Of a stretch of DNA of 64,000 bases, positions 11,214 through 21,996 are shown in pieces. How positions within the stretch are numbered: the stretch's first letter is position 1; each line of letters opens with the position of its first letter. Source of the stretch: Russula earlei (taxonomy: Eukaryota; Basidiomycota; Agaricomycetes; Russulales; Russulaceae); the NCBI GenBank assembly GCA_025769875.1, contig JAGFNK010000212.1:20470-84469 (forward strand). Direction: 5' to 3'. The notes under the pieces are model-generated. The model searched no databases, was not told where the DNA came from, and saw nothing but the letters and a program-made list of their open reading frames with translations. A program made the translations under genes and the position numbers.

Positions 11214-13751
11214 ATGGACCTCCTTCTGGCATCCGATGAATCGCGGGTATTGATAATATACACGGGCGGGACAATTGGGATGCTCGTCGGAGAGCACGGA
11301 TACGTGCCAGAGCCCTACTTCCTGACCGAAACGCTGCACAGCCAGGCTCGCTTCCATGATCCCCTGCAGGACTCTCTCTTCTCTCACTCAGGCTCCGTCG
11401 AGGGCTTTAGGCAGTGGTCTTCCAGCGGAAGAACGTCCCCTTCGAATGCCGACTCTACTCCCAGCCCTGTCGCTACCCGTCTCCCACCAGCAGTCGACCC
11501 TGCTCGTGCGCTCCTCCCGCCCGATAGATATTCCTCCTCGGTCTGCTATGACCGCGCATTTTCCTCAGGTCACTGCTCAACCACGTTCCATCAAAATTTC
11601 CGATGATGTGTACGAGTCGCGCATGCCGGCGCTCATCACACCGCCGAGCGTTGTTCATGGTGGCATTGGGAAACGTATACGTTATGCCGTCTTGGAGGTA
11701 ACCTTGGTGCCGATGAACAATTAAAATTTCTCATTCCGTATCCGCAGTGGAACCCGCTCATGGATAGCAGCAATATCGAGATAGATGGTCGTCACCGTCC
11801 TCGGCCTTTGACCCCATATGCGTCCCATCTGATTCTTTTTCTTTCGTAGTGCAGATTGGATTCGCATAGCTACCGAAATCGAGATGAACTACACCCTGTT
11901 TGACGCATTTGTAATCCTTCATGGCACGGATACCATGGCATATACCTCCAGTGCCCTCAGCTTCCTGCTGGAGGATCTAGGAAAGACGGTGGTAAGGACA
12001 CATGTTGACCATCATTCCCGCGGCTCTGATTGAAAGAAATGCGTAGATTGTTACCGGAGCGCAGATTCCGCTGTCTCAACTTCGAAATGACGCCGTGGAC
12101 AACCTTCTGAGCGCTTTGATCATCGCTGGCCATTACATCATTCCAGGTACTGTTCAGCTTGGATCATCTAACGGCCGGATCACTTGACGAAGTGAGCGTT
12201 CTATAGAGTGCTGTTTATTCTTCAATCATACCCTCTTCCGGGGTAACAGAGTTTCGAAGTCCTCGTCCATGGATTTCAATGCTTTCACAAGCCCTAATTT
12301 TCCCCCTCTCGTGAACGGCGAGTACCGCAACGCCGAGCGTGGCCCGCAGAAGGACTGACCCTACATGATAGTGGGGATAGACATAGTGGTGAACTGGAAC
12401 GACGTCATCAGACAAAAGAACCTTCGTAGGTTCACGGCGCATAAGAGTACGTGGTTTAGGTCGAAATTTGTCCTCCATGTCCTAAAACATCCAAATTGCG
12501 ATTATTAGGGCTCAGCCCGCACGTAGGCGAGTAATTTCGATCCCCATCCACATAATTGATGTGAGGTTCACAACCTATCGTCCCTAGCCGCATTACGCCT
12601 ATTCCCAGGCATTACGGTCGCCACGGTCCAGGCATTCCTTGCACCACCCGTCCGAGGCGTTGTCCTCGAGACGTTCGGCGCCGGAAACGCGCCACACCGT
12701 AAAGATCTGATGTCTGCCCTGTGCGAGGCATGCGAACGTGGCGTGGTCATCGTCGCAATCACCCAATGCGCGAAAGGTTCGGTCTCAGACGCGTACGCGA
12801 CGGGCCGCAAGCTCCTCAGCGTGGGTGTAGTCCCAGGTGGCGATATGACACCCGAGGTACATGCGTTGCCCTTGTGCACGCCAAAAGAAAAAGAGAGAGA
12901 GAGAACTAACATTTTGGCAGTGCGCGCTGACGAAGCTCAGCTACCTCCTCTCCAAGACCGAACTCTCCACCGAGCAAGTGCGCAGCCTCTTAGGCGCACC
13001 GCTACGTGGCGAGCTCACGCGCTCGCCACGCGCCGCGCCCGCATATGCTACTGATGTGAACCTGGAGACAATCAGCGACACGCTCTCGCACGTCGTCCGG
13101 CTGACCGCACGCACGCGCCACGCGACGCCTGCGATCGTGGTCTCCGACGTACAGGGCGAATCATCGGACGCTGGTGCCCCATGGGCGTGGACCGCGGCAG
13201 AGGCGGCCACGGCCCAGAGTGCGCTGCTCTCGTGGCTCGTCCACCTTTCTGCCGCGACGAATGATGTAGGCGCGCTCTCGCATTGCCTGTCCGCTGAGGC
13301 CGACGAGCTTGGAGAAGACCACCACACGATTGCGGGCGGAATCCTCAACTGGATAAACCCTGCGTCTGGAAGGTCACCTCTGCACGTTGCCGCGATGAAT
13401 GGCAGTGCGCAGTGCGTGCATGCATTGCTCGAGGCGGGGTCTCTGGTACACCTGAGGGATTCGTTGGGCCATACGGCGCTTTACTACGTGAGCAAGTTCA
13501 TCGTCAACGGCATTATGTAAGGAAGTCTGATCGATGCATCTCAGGCTGCGCGGCAGGGCCACGATGAAATCGTGAGTACGCTTGTATCGACGGGCGCGAA
13601 CCTTAGTGGAGCAGACTTGGAAGGGTTTGCTCCTCTCGCCGTAAAGATGGCACTCCTTCGCGAAGATAGCGCGGCACTGAAGATATGGGAGAAAGCGGGG
13701 ATCCCTACACCAGGTCAAGAGCAGCAGAGCAATGATCGCGTGACGTTGTAG
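11214..13751 (+). CDS. Type I (cytosolic) L-asparaginase with C-terminal ankyrin repeats
   Basis: Hydrolyses asparagine to aspartate and ammonia. Exons 11214-11697, 11748-11787, 11855-11991, 12047-12146, 12207-12317, 12372-12450, 12516-12526, 12588-12856, 12921-13487 and 13545-13751 give about 668 residues. Catalytic motifs are IYTGGTIGM and HGTDTMAYT. RYAVLEWNPLMDSSN, VTGAQIPLSQ and VLETFGAGNAPHR also match the family. Ankyrin repeats follow (GRSPLHVAAMNGSAQCVHAL; AARQGHDEIV). Two introns need GC donors (12318-12371 and 12527-12587, both starting GCGAGTA), and between them lies an 11-nt exon. Exon 1 must change frame by one base between SVEGFRQW (about 11395-11418) and the downstream STLLVRSSRPI (about 11490-11525). 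I found no satisfactory intron there, so an inserted base is likely. Confidence 0.9.
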
Positions 13752-13811
13752 ATATACAAAATGTGAGGAACGGATATCGAGGTAAAATCCGAAAGCAAGA
13801 GACAAAGTAGA

Positions 13812-15456
13812 TCAACCTTCCGTCATGGCCGAGTCATCCTGGTCTTCGGAAAGGGAGGAGAAGTGGTCATTCAACGTCTTTATGAAAAACTCCATTTGGT
13901 CGTAACCGAACGTGAAGGTATCCGCGAGGAAGTCTAGCTTCTGAATATATTCTTGCGACTCCTTTTCCAGCTCCAGAGGGGTATACCGGACCATGTATTG
14001 AAGATCGTCTTTAGTTTTAGGACGGGTAGGCGAATGGCCTGGGACAGGGGACGGCTTGGGCTGGTACATAGACGTGAGCAGAAATGAGAGGCTTACTGTG
14101 GTAGTGCGTCAGAACAGAGACATGAGCGCGTTGCGAGGACTGATACTCACAAGAGTTCATGTGCGAGAAGACGCACGTGTACGTGATCTCCTCTAACTCA
14201 CCCAGGTGAGCGTACGGACTTTCCTGGATCTTGGCGCCCAAAACGATCAGATTCGTCAAATCCTCGTAAAGCCGGATCGTGACACCGTGCTTAGGATCGT
14301 TGATAAGGGTGTCTTGGCCGGCGCGGGGGCGCAGCGATGATCCTGGAGGTTCTCGCTTCTTGTTCCTCAACGTCTGCGCATGGGCGATCTCCGCCTTCAA
14401 GTCTGCCTGTGTCATCTCCACTGCGGGTGGCTCTGTAGGTCAGCAGGGAACATGTGTCGTTGATTCCACGTACGTTGTTCGTTCAGTGCAGCAACGCGAG
14501 CATCCCTGTCTTTGATGACCGCATCCTTCTGTTTGAGAGCATCCTCGGCCTCTTCAAGACGCCCCTCCAGTACGCGTTGCTCCTCATCGGCCGCCTCACG
14601 CGTGAGGAAATGAAGAGTCGACGCGCGACCGTCCTTTATCATGGGGTTCAGACGGGCGATCTGCGTAGTTAACTCCTTGATGAGCTCCTCTTGCGCTAAA
14701 GCAGCCGTGAGTGAGAAGGAAGGAGGGAGGTCAAGTAGATGTCCCACACCTTTGGCGGCGGCATCGTAGTGCGCTTTCATGGTCGCTAGCTGTTCCTCTG
14801 GTTCCGTGTTTCTCGTCCGTATGAGTTGAAGCAAGGTTTCGGATAGTTCTTCGCTCTTGATTTTGTACTGCGAAACAGAGCTCATTAGTGTCGCCACAAC
14901 TTGAACTGGGACCAAGGCGTGGGAGGGAACGCACCAAATTTCGTTCTTCCTTCAGTCTTTCAACTTCCCGAGAGGGGGTATCCTCTGCCTCTCCCACTAT
15001 CTCTGCCTCTTCCACGGGGATGGGTGCACCAACACGTGTCTTCCCCTTCTTGGTGGGTGGGGGAGGCTTGGCCACTTGTAGCGGCTCGTCGTCATCATCC
15101 TCCTCAATGACCACAAGATCTACGCCGCTCTTGTGTCCATTCGACGCCGAAGCAGCTTTCCTCCTCCCCTTAGTCTTGGACGGGGGCTTCCCATTGGTCG
15201 CCGGAGACGCGCTAGCCTTACTCTTGCCCTTACTCTTCGGATCGGGCTGGACGACCTCTGGAATATCCTCATCGTCCTCTGTTACGACCACGGGAGTGTC
15301 CCTCGAGGGTTTTCGTTGCCTTGTCGTCATACCTTTCTGGGCCTTCGCGGTGGCGGTGGAAGGTCCGGCAGCCTGAGCGGGATGAGACGCGACGGTTTTC
15401 CGCCTCTTCGAGGGCTGGTGCGGCGTCGAGGGATCATAGCCGCCTAGCACGAACAT
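13812..15456 (-). CDS. pcs1: Csm1/Pcs1 family chromosome segregation protein (monopolin)
   Basis: Kinetochore/nucleolar V-shaped clamp subunit that, in yeasts, cross-links microtubule attachment sites. Exons 14935-15456, 14750-14867, 14474-14695, 14151-14420 and 13812-14095 give 471 residues. The N-terminal third is basic and acidic low-complexity sequence with patches such as KRRKTV and EEDDDDE. The middle (about residues 175-285) is a coiled coil rich in Leu, Glu and Lys. The C-terminal globular domain carries VTIRLYEDLTNLIVLGAKIQ, ITYTCVFSHMNSLSLSF, YTPLELEKESQEYIQKLDFL and DQMEFFIKTL, as in Csm1. The 54-bp intron 14696-14749 is in frame and was removed because it has splice sites and interrupts the coil. 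The family assignment rests on the C-terminal domain. Confidence 0.8.
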
Positions 15457-15780
15457 CGTCAGAAAGATTATGCAGTGTTGCAAACGTTGCGAGACGCGCA
15501 CCGAGCTCGTCTGCGTCGGAGGACATGGCCTTGAAAGATGATAAACAGATGTTGTCGTGCGCGTGTGGCGGCGTCGATCAACGACACACCCCGGACCGCC
15601 GCATCCGGGGATGTCCCCCCAACGCAACCGTGGGCCGACAGGGATCGCGTTACCCTCGTACAACTCCTAGGATGCTTTGGCGTTCGTCCCTACAGTACAC
15701 TTAACGCAAAGGACTCACTCTCTATTCACGAAGACTGAGGTTTGTATTTCGTAACGTTACCTTACACTAACGGTGATCCA
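15457..15780. other. Divergent promoter region, Csm1 and ADA2-type genes
   Basis: A 324-bp gap between two divergent starts. No ATG occurs in the last 60 bases before the ADA2-type start, which supports 15781 as its first ATG. No clear TATA box or known site was recognised. Confidence 0.4.
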
Positions 15781-17955
15781 ATGTGGAGAGTCTTCCCGCG
15801 CCACATTCTTCGAGTTCCTCACCGCCGTTCATTCTCAAAGATGACCGATATCCGGGATTACCTATCCAGGCGTGCTGCTCTCATACTGGAGGACAGGTCC
15901 TTGCGGCGGGAGAACAAGCTGCTTCAATCGCTGACCGAGAAGGAGGCGGCGGCGGACAGGATTGTCAGATACATTCGCGCGGAGGAAGCGGTATCGGTTT
16001 GGGGCGTCGAGATCCCTCATCTATTCCCTGGCATGGAATTTCTGACATGTATATATTTCCCCGGATTAATCTGTATGCTGCGGCTGACTGGCTTGTAGCA
16101 AAAAGCATAATCGATAATACGAAGATCTTCAAGATCATTTCCAAGGTCTGCGCCTCTTCTCTCACTGTGCCCAAGTCTTCACTTGTCTTATATCGATGTG
16201 TAGATGCCAAAGGGAGCGCTTCTCCATATTCATTTAGAGGCGACTGTGGATAAGAAATACCTTTTAAAGCTTGCGCTCAGAGAACCATCCCTGCATGTTC
16301 GCACTGCCTGCGTAGTTACTCCCGGCAACTTAACGACCGTCCTGCCCGAGTTTAGACCCTTTGAGGAAGCGCAGTCATCCCAGTGCACAAGTGTCACGAA
16401 TGCCGAGTATCCAGCTAATGCCTGGCTTCCTTTGTACAAAGCCAGGGCGTCTTTTGCTCTTGGCGGGCCAGAGGGCTTCGATCGATGGGTCTTGAGGGCC
16501 ATGTCTATTGATCCAGCTGAGGTGTATGACACGCATAATAATGTCCCCAAGGTCTGAGACTGAGAACTGTTTCCCTCTGACGTGTTGTACTCACAAACAC
16601 GTCAGATATGGCAAAAGTTTAAAGACACCTTCAGTGCTACAGCAGCAAGTGGGCTAATCCCACGTTGATGACTTTGTGTTGACGGTGCATGTGTGTCAGG
16701 GCTTGTTTCTGTATCGTCCTATCTTTCGGCAGTACATCCGTCGGTTCTTATTGGAATTGATCGAGGACGGTATTTCCTATGCAGAAGCAAGAATCGACTT
16801 CCTTCCAAAGTACGAGATTTATGCCGCTTGTCACACGTGAGGGCTAAAACCGACTGGAGGTATATGTTCGACGTCGATGGCAACGAAAACGTACCACATC
16901 GAGAATGGGTATGGGATTTTGGGCAAGCGGTCAACGAGATAAGGACAACGCTCGAGGAGCAAGGCCGTGGGGAAGAGTTCATGGGTGCCAAGGTAGGTGG
17001 ACAAGTACGTGTTCATGACATTTGGAAACGTCATAACAGATGCGTCGAGTAATAGATCATATATACCACCATTCGTATTCTCCCTCCAGAGGAGATCGAG
17101 TGGTACCTGGAAGACTGTATCGCGTTGAAGCAGGAATTTCCTGATCTGATCGCTGGGTTTGATATTGTTGGGGATGAAAATGCAGGGAGGCCGTTGACGG
17201 ACTATATCAAGCCACTCTTGGCGTTCAAGCGACGTGTCGAAGATCTTGGGTTGAATCTGCCGTTCATTCTCCATGCGGGGGAAACGCTGTCTGACGGTGG
17301 CAAAGCTGATAATAATTTGTACGACGCCTTGCTCCTCGGGACGAAACGCATTGGACACGGGTAAGGGACATTACGATGATAGGCACGCTCGTGCTCGCTT
17401 TCAATCCCGAGCAGGTTTTCGATTGTGAAGCATCCCAAGCTGATGGAGCTGTGCCGCGAAAATGAGATCGCGCTGGAAGTGTGTCCCATTTCGTGCGTTC
17501 GTTCTTCTGATCGGGCTCGATCTGTTTGACCGACTCTGATAGAAACGAGATCTTGGTATGTCGCCTGCCGCTGACCGTGTCGATGATACCGACGCTGAGT
17601 TAGGGACTTACGCCTTCGATGTCGATGCATCCGTTGCCGGTGGTGCTCAACCAGGGAGTGCCCGTAACGCTTAATTCGGATGATCCGTCTGTGTTCGGCG
17701 CGATGGGATTGTCATACAACTACTTTCAGGTGCTTGTTTCGAGTGAGACGACGGGGCTGATCACGCTCGCTCAGATGGCGCGAGACAGCATAAAGGTGAG
17801 AAACGAATTGAGCTTCACATGCCTCAAGGCTCAGTGATGCCCTCGTTTAGTTCTCGACACTGGAGGAAGCGGAGAAACGGAGGGCGACAAGCGTCTGGGA
17901 AAAGCGGTGGACCGAGTTTGTCGAGGAGTTGGGAAACGGTCGGGGATTGCCGTAA
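15781..17955 (+). CDS. ADA2/ADGF (CECR1)-type adenosine deaminase
   Basis: Predicted to deaminate adenosine to inosine. Exons 15781-16048, 16099-16145, 16204-16551, 16606-16644, 16700-16809, 16860-16992, 17056-17360, 17415-17492, 17543-17555, 17604-17795 and 17851-17955 give 545 residues. Active-site elements are present: MPKGALLHIHLEA (metal-binding HxH), FLPKYMFDVDGNENVPHREW, FILHAGET, RIGHGFSIVKHP, ALEVCPISN and LNSDDPSVFG (metal-binding Asp). Intron 16645-16699 needs a GC donor (GCAAGT). Exon 17543-17555 is only 13 nt and encodes NEIL of the conserved SNEIL. Unlike animal ADA2 there is no obvious signal peptide; the N-terminus is Arg rich (MWRVFPRHILRVPHRRS) and a second ATG lies at 15841. 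The family includes both secreted and intracellular enzymes. Confidence 0.92.
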
Positions 17956-17989
17956 GGGGTGTAGAGAGGAGGGTATGTAGCTGTAGGTG

Positions 17990-18240
17990 TACCACCTCTG
18001 TGCCTTTTCCTCTCCCATCCCACCACTTCCTTCTCTCTCTTTTCGTCTCATCCCTTCTCAAGGTACGCATTCTACGAAATATGCTATTCTTTTCTCCCCT
18101 CTACTCTCCCCTCACCGACCACGTCCTATCCCCAGACCTCCCCTCATATTCACTTGACTACCCGCTCCCAACTCCCTCCCCGTATCTTTCTCCGTTCCCC
18201 ACTGGCCTTCGCTCTCCACACCATATCTGAATCTTAATCG
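17990..18240 (+). promoter_or_regulatory. CT-rich promoter/leader of the KH-domain gene
   Basis: The plus strand is strongly pyrimidine rich (runs of CCTCTC, TTCTCTC, CCCTCC) up to about 30 bases before the ATG at 18268. Such tracts are common before highly expressed fungal genes. No other element was recognised in the 17956-18267 gap. Confidence 0.5.
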
Positions 18241-18267
18241 ATCCTTGCACTAAAAAAACACCCGGCG

Positions 18268-19699
18268 ATGCCAGAGTCTGACTCTAATAGGAAACGCTCT
18301 CGCTCTCGTTCGCCGTCCGACAGCGAACAGCCGAAGCAACATAAGCGCGCCAACACTGGCGCGCCGTCCCATGCCGATGACCCAACTACTCCCACCTCCA
18401 GTATCCCTCAGCTTGTTCAAATTTCCACATCAGCTGCGGCGAATGACGTAAACATGATAGATCCCCCTCCAGCTATCCTTGCGACCGATTCCGCAACTTC
18501 TGTCTCTCCCGACACCGCAAAGGGGAGCACAGACGCAAGCGACCCCATGGCTGCCTCCACCCACCTCAATGCCTCCACCTCCGCGGCTCCTACAGCCTCT
18601 ACGACGGCTGCCACACCTCCTTCTGCTCACATCCACATGCGATGCCTCATCGTCACTCAAGACGCGTCAATCATCATCGGTAAAGGTGGTGCCCACGTCA
18701 ACGAGATCCGTGAGAAAAGCGGTGCCCGTGTGATGGTTTCCGAAAGCATCCCCGGCAACCCTGAGCGTATCTTGAACGTTAGCGGTCCACTCGATGCAGT
18801 CTCAAAGGTCAGTCTCATCCGTCTTATCTACAACCCTCCAATTCCTCAAGTTCGTTGCTCCCTGAACGGATAGGCCTTTGGCCTTATTGTCCGGCGTATA
18901 AACGATGAGCCTTTTGATGTCCCATCGGTTCCAGGGAGTCGTGCCGTAACTATCAAATTCATGATCCCCAATTCTCGCATGGGCTCCGTCATCGGGAAAC
19001 AGGGTTCCAAAATCAAGGAAATTCAGGATGCCTCTGGTGCACGGCTTAATGCAAGTGAGGGTATGCTCCCCGGATCTACCGAGGTGCGTGTAACCAGGGT
19101 ATTCTCGTCCCACCCTACCTCACCCCCACGATCTGTCAGCGAGTTCTCAGTGTTGCGGGCGTCGCTGATGCCATTCATATCGCCACTTATTACATCGGCA
19201 ATATCCTCATCGACGCACAAGAGCGAATGCCGTCTAGCTCACACTCGTCTTACAGACCGTCGAGTAAGCGAACCGGGGGTTATGTCGGCTCCTCTTATGT
19301 CCCTGGTGGCTCCAGTTACTCGAACCCGTACCTGCAGGGTGTGAACAATCCGGCGCAACAGCTGCAAACACAACAGATCTATATTCCAAATGACCTTGTT
19401 GGCTGCATTATTGGGAAGGGTGGCAGCAAAATCAACGAAATTAGGCACATGAGTGCCAGTCAGATCAAAATTATGGAGCCAGGTGCTGGTCCTGTTGGAT
19501 CAGCTCCCGGAGGCAGCGAGGGAGAACGACTGGTCGTCATCACGGGGCCTCCCGCTAATATACAAATGGCTGTCCAACTACTTTACCACGTACGCAACCC
19601 TCCCTCTTTTTCTTATTTTCTACGCCGTCTCATGTCCATTAGCGCTTAGAGCAGGAGAAACAGAAGCAAGTTCGGGCTGTAGGCGGTTATCCCCCATAA
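18268..19699 (+). CDS. Three-KH-domain poly(rC)-binding type RNA-binding protein
   Basis: Resembles the PCBP/hnRNP K, Pbp2 and Rnc1 group, which bind C-rich RNA and regulate mRNA stability or telomeres. Exons 18268-18807, 18874-19083, 19140-19589 and 19643-19699 give 418 residues. The first 120 residues are low complexity: an Arg/Ser stretch (KRSRSRSPSDS) and a Ser/Thr/Ala/Pro region. KH1 (about 124-190) has the loop IIIGKGGAHVNEIREKSGA. KH2 (about 195-270) has SVIGKQGSKIKEIQDASGA. KH3 (about 328-405) has GCIIGKGGSKINEIRHMS. A short tail ends AVGGYPP. All three GxxG loops are intact. Confidence 0.92.
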
Positions 19700-20118
19700 G
19701 CCCTGTTGTCACCCGAAACATGAGTTTCGTAAAATGAATGATATTCTGCCCTTTTAACAGTGGTTTCGGTTTTCTTGCTGTCTGCTTTCCATCTTGTACG
19801 TTATGCTCCGGTTTAGCCTCTCCCCCCCCCCCCACTTCGTTTTACCTGATTTTTGAAGTCAACATTACTCCACATTCCCCCTCCCCTTCCTCATCACCAC
19901 CATGACTTTTCCATCATGTTGTCTAGCATGTACCTAGTCTTTTTACTGGTCACTTTCTCAAACGATTGCGATTGTGACGTTCCTCGCTTGAATCCGCACG
20001 GGGTTCCTTCTCGATGACGTAATATCAAAAAAAGAATTACAAGTCCAATATTCCAGCTTTCTTCCACCACCGTATTATACACCAAACTTCTTCTGGCCCT
20101 GTTTGAAGTGTCCCCTGT
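19700..20118. other. Intergenic: KH gene 3' end and BRX1 promoter
   Basis: 419 bp. It holds a run of nine C near 19825 and otherwise pyrimidine-rich sequence before the BRX1 start. No gene or structured RNA was seen. Confidence 0.4.
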
Positions 20119-20792
20119 ATGGCCCCTCTGCTTAATGCGCATGAACAGGAGGCTTCTGTCGTGGGAAAGCGTAAAGGGAAGCGCAAGGCTATCGACACGG
20201 ACGCAGACGAGGAAGGCGATGATCGTGGTAGGAACCTCAAAAGAAACAAGCAGCGCGTATTACTGCTTTCTTCGCGTGGAATTACGCATCGCATGCGGCA
20301 CCTCATGAATGACCTCGAGGCACTCCTACCGCACGTAAAAAAAGGTACGTGTGCACACCTGGTTGCCCATTCACTCGCCCCCGTCGGCTTGCATCCCTTC
20401 AATTTATATTCTGACAAGACGATGTGTGGGTGGGACTGGTCCAGATTCGAAGCTCGACTCGAAGAACCACCTGCACATGCTGCCCGAACTCGCGGACTTG
20501 CATTCGTGCAACAACACGCTCTACTTTGAGGCCCGCCGGCACGAGGATCTGTACCTCTGGGCGGCCAAGACGCCGAACGGACCGAGCATCAAGCTCCATG
20601 TACAAAACGTGCACACGATGGACGAGCTCAAGATGACGGGGAACTGTCTCAAGGGCAGCCGCGGGATCTTGACCTTCGATGCGGCGTTCGAAGAGACGGA
20701 GTGGGGACGACTGACGAAAGAGCTGTTCACGCACGTGAGTGCTTGCTGTGTCGTCGCACTGTCCTGTGCGTTGTTGTGGGCAATCACGCACG

Positions 20793-20831
<39 letters not shown>

Positions 20832-21354
20832 AGATATTCGGCGTGCCGCCGCGGGCTCGGAGAGCAAAGCCGTTCATCGATCACATCCTCACGTTCTCCA
20901 TCCTCGACTCCAAGATCTGGTTCCGTAACTTCCAGGTCAGGCGCGAAACTCAGCATTTTGAGACCGGAAACGGCTAACGTCTCTGTCTTTCGCCGGGCAG
21001 ATAATCGAAAAGGATCCCCTGCAGCCTAATGGCCCCCCAGAGACGTCGCTCGTTGAGATCGGCCCACGCTTCGTGCTCACTCCCATCCGCATCTTCGAGG
21101 GTGCCTTTGGAGGTGCGACCGTTTTTGCCAACCCAGGTGCGTTTTTTTAGCCCGGTGCACGTCATTTCTTTTGTTATGCTTATCGATTTTCATTCACAGA
21201 ATTTGTATCTCCTGCGCTCGTCAGGTCTGCGCGGCGAAAGGAGAAGGGGATAAGATACAAAGAACGCAAGCTCGCTCAACAAGAGCGCGGAATCCGCCAG
21301 ACTGAGCGCAAACGAGAGGAGGATGCGCTTGCGGTGGCAAAAGTTTTTGCCTAA
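20119..21354 (+). CDS. BRX1: Ribosome biogenesis protein BRX1 (Brix domain)
   Basis: Nucleolar factor needed for 60S subunit assembly. Exons 20119-20344, 20445-20734, 20834-20935, 21001-21136 and 21200-21354 give 302 residues, close to yeast Brx1. The Brix domain starts after a basic N-terminus with RVLLLSSRGITHRMRHLMND, continues SKNHLHMLPELADLHSCNN, FEARRHEDLYLWAAKTPNGP, NCLKGSRGILTFD and WFRNFQIIEKD, and ends with a basic tail (KEKGIRYKERKLAQQERGI). The intron 20735-20833 contains a run of 32 A that ends directly at the CAG acceptor, where a pyrimidine tract would be expected. Confidence 0.95.
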
Positions 21355-21996
21355 AATGCGTCGATGTTTGTTTGCCCAATTGATCCATCTTTGGTTATCC
21401 CATTGATGCTGTCTCCCTTGCCAACTGTAGCTCGCACGTATGCTTTCATCACAGCCGTGCCATTTACGCGCGCGTTCCTTTTACGTAAAGTCCTTACCGA
21501 GAAGTGCAAAATCACGTTAATTTCCTTTCCCTCACGCGTTTCCGGTCATCGCAGGAATTGAGCCGACCGGCTGCCATCTTTCTCTAGAACCGAGTCTGTA
21601 ACTCACTGGCCGCGGATCTGCCTGCAGTTGTTTGATGGAAAACGTCATCGCGTCCTGATGAACCTGATGAAATAATAACTTTGAGCCCGCCGATCAGTTT
21701 CATTTGCAATCCCTTGTACTCTGAAAAGGAAGGGCGCGCAAGTTACAAGAAGAACAAGGGACAACCCTCCCACACGTCGTAAGACTAGCCTCAAGGCAAA
21801 GCTATTCCTTGCTCGTTCTTTTACATTGAATCCTCCGATCTTGGCACTGTGCCGGAGATCCCGTTGTGTTTCAGTGGGTTTTGTTCCTCTTTCGCTTATA
21901 TCTCGCTTAGCGCCGGACTTGATATCGATCGACTGCCCAAGTTTGCGTATATTAACAAGCACTGGAAGTGGACTTCCTGGACACCTTTGATTGATC
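21355..21996. other. Intergenic, about 640 bp
   Basis: Holds the BRX1 3' untranslated region and the promoter of the arrestin-like gene. No family, RNA gene or repeat was recognised on either strand. Confidence 0.4.
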
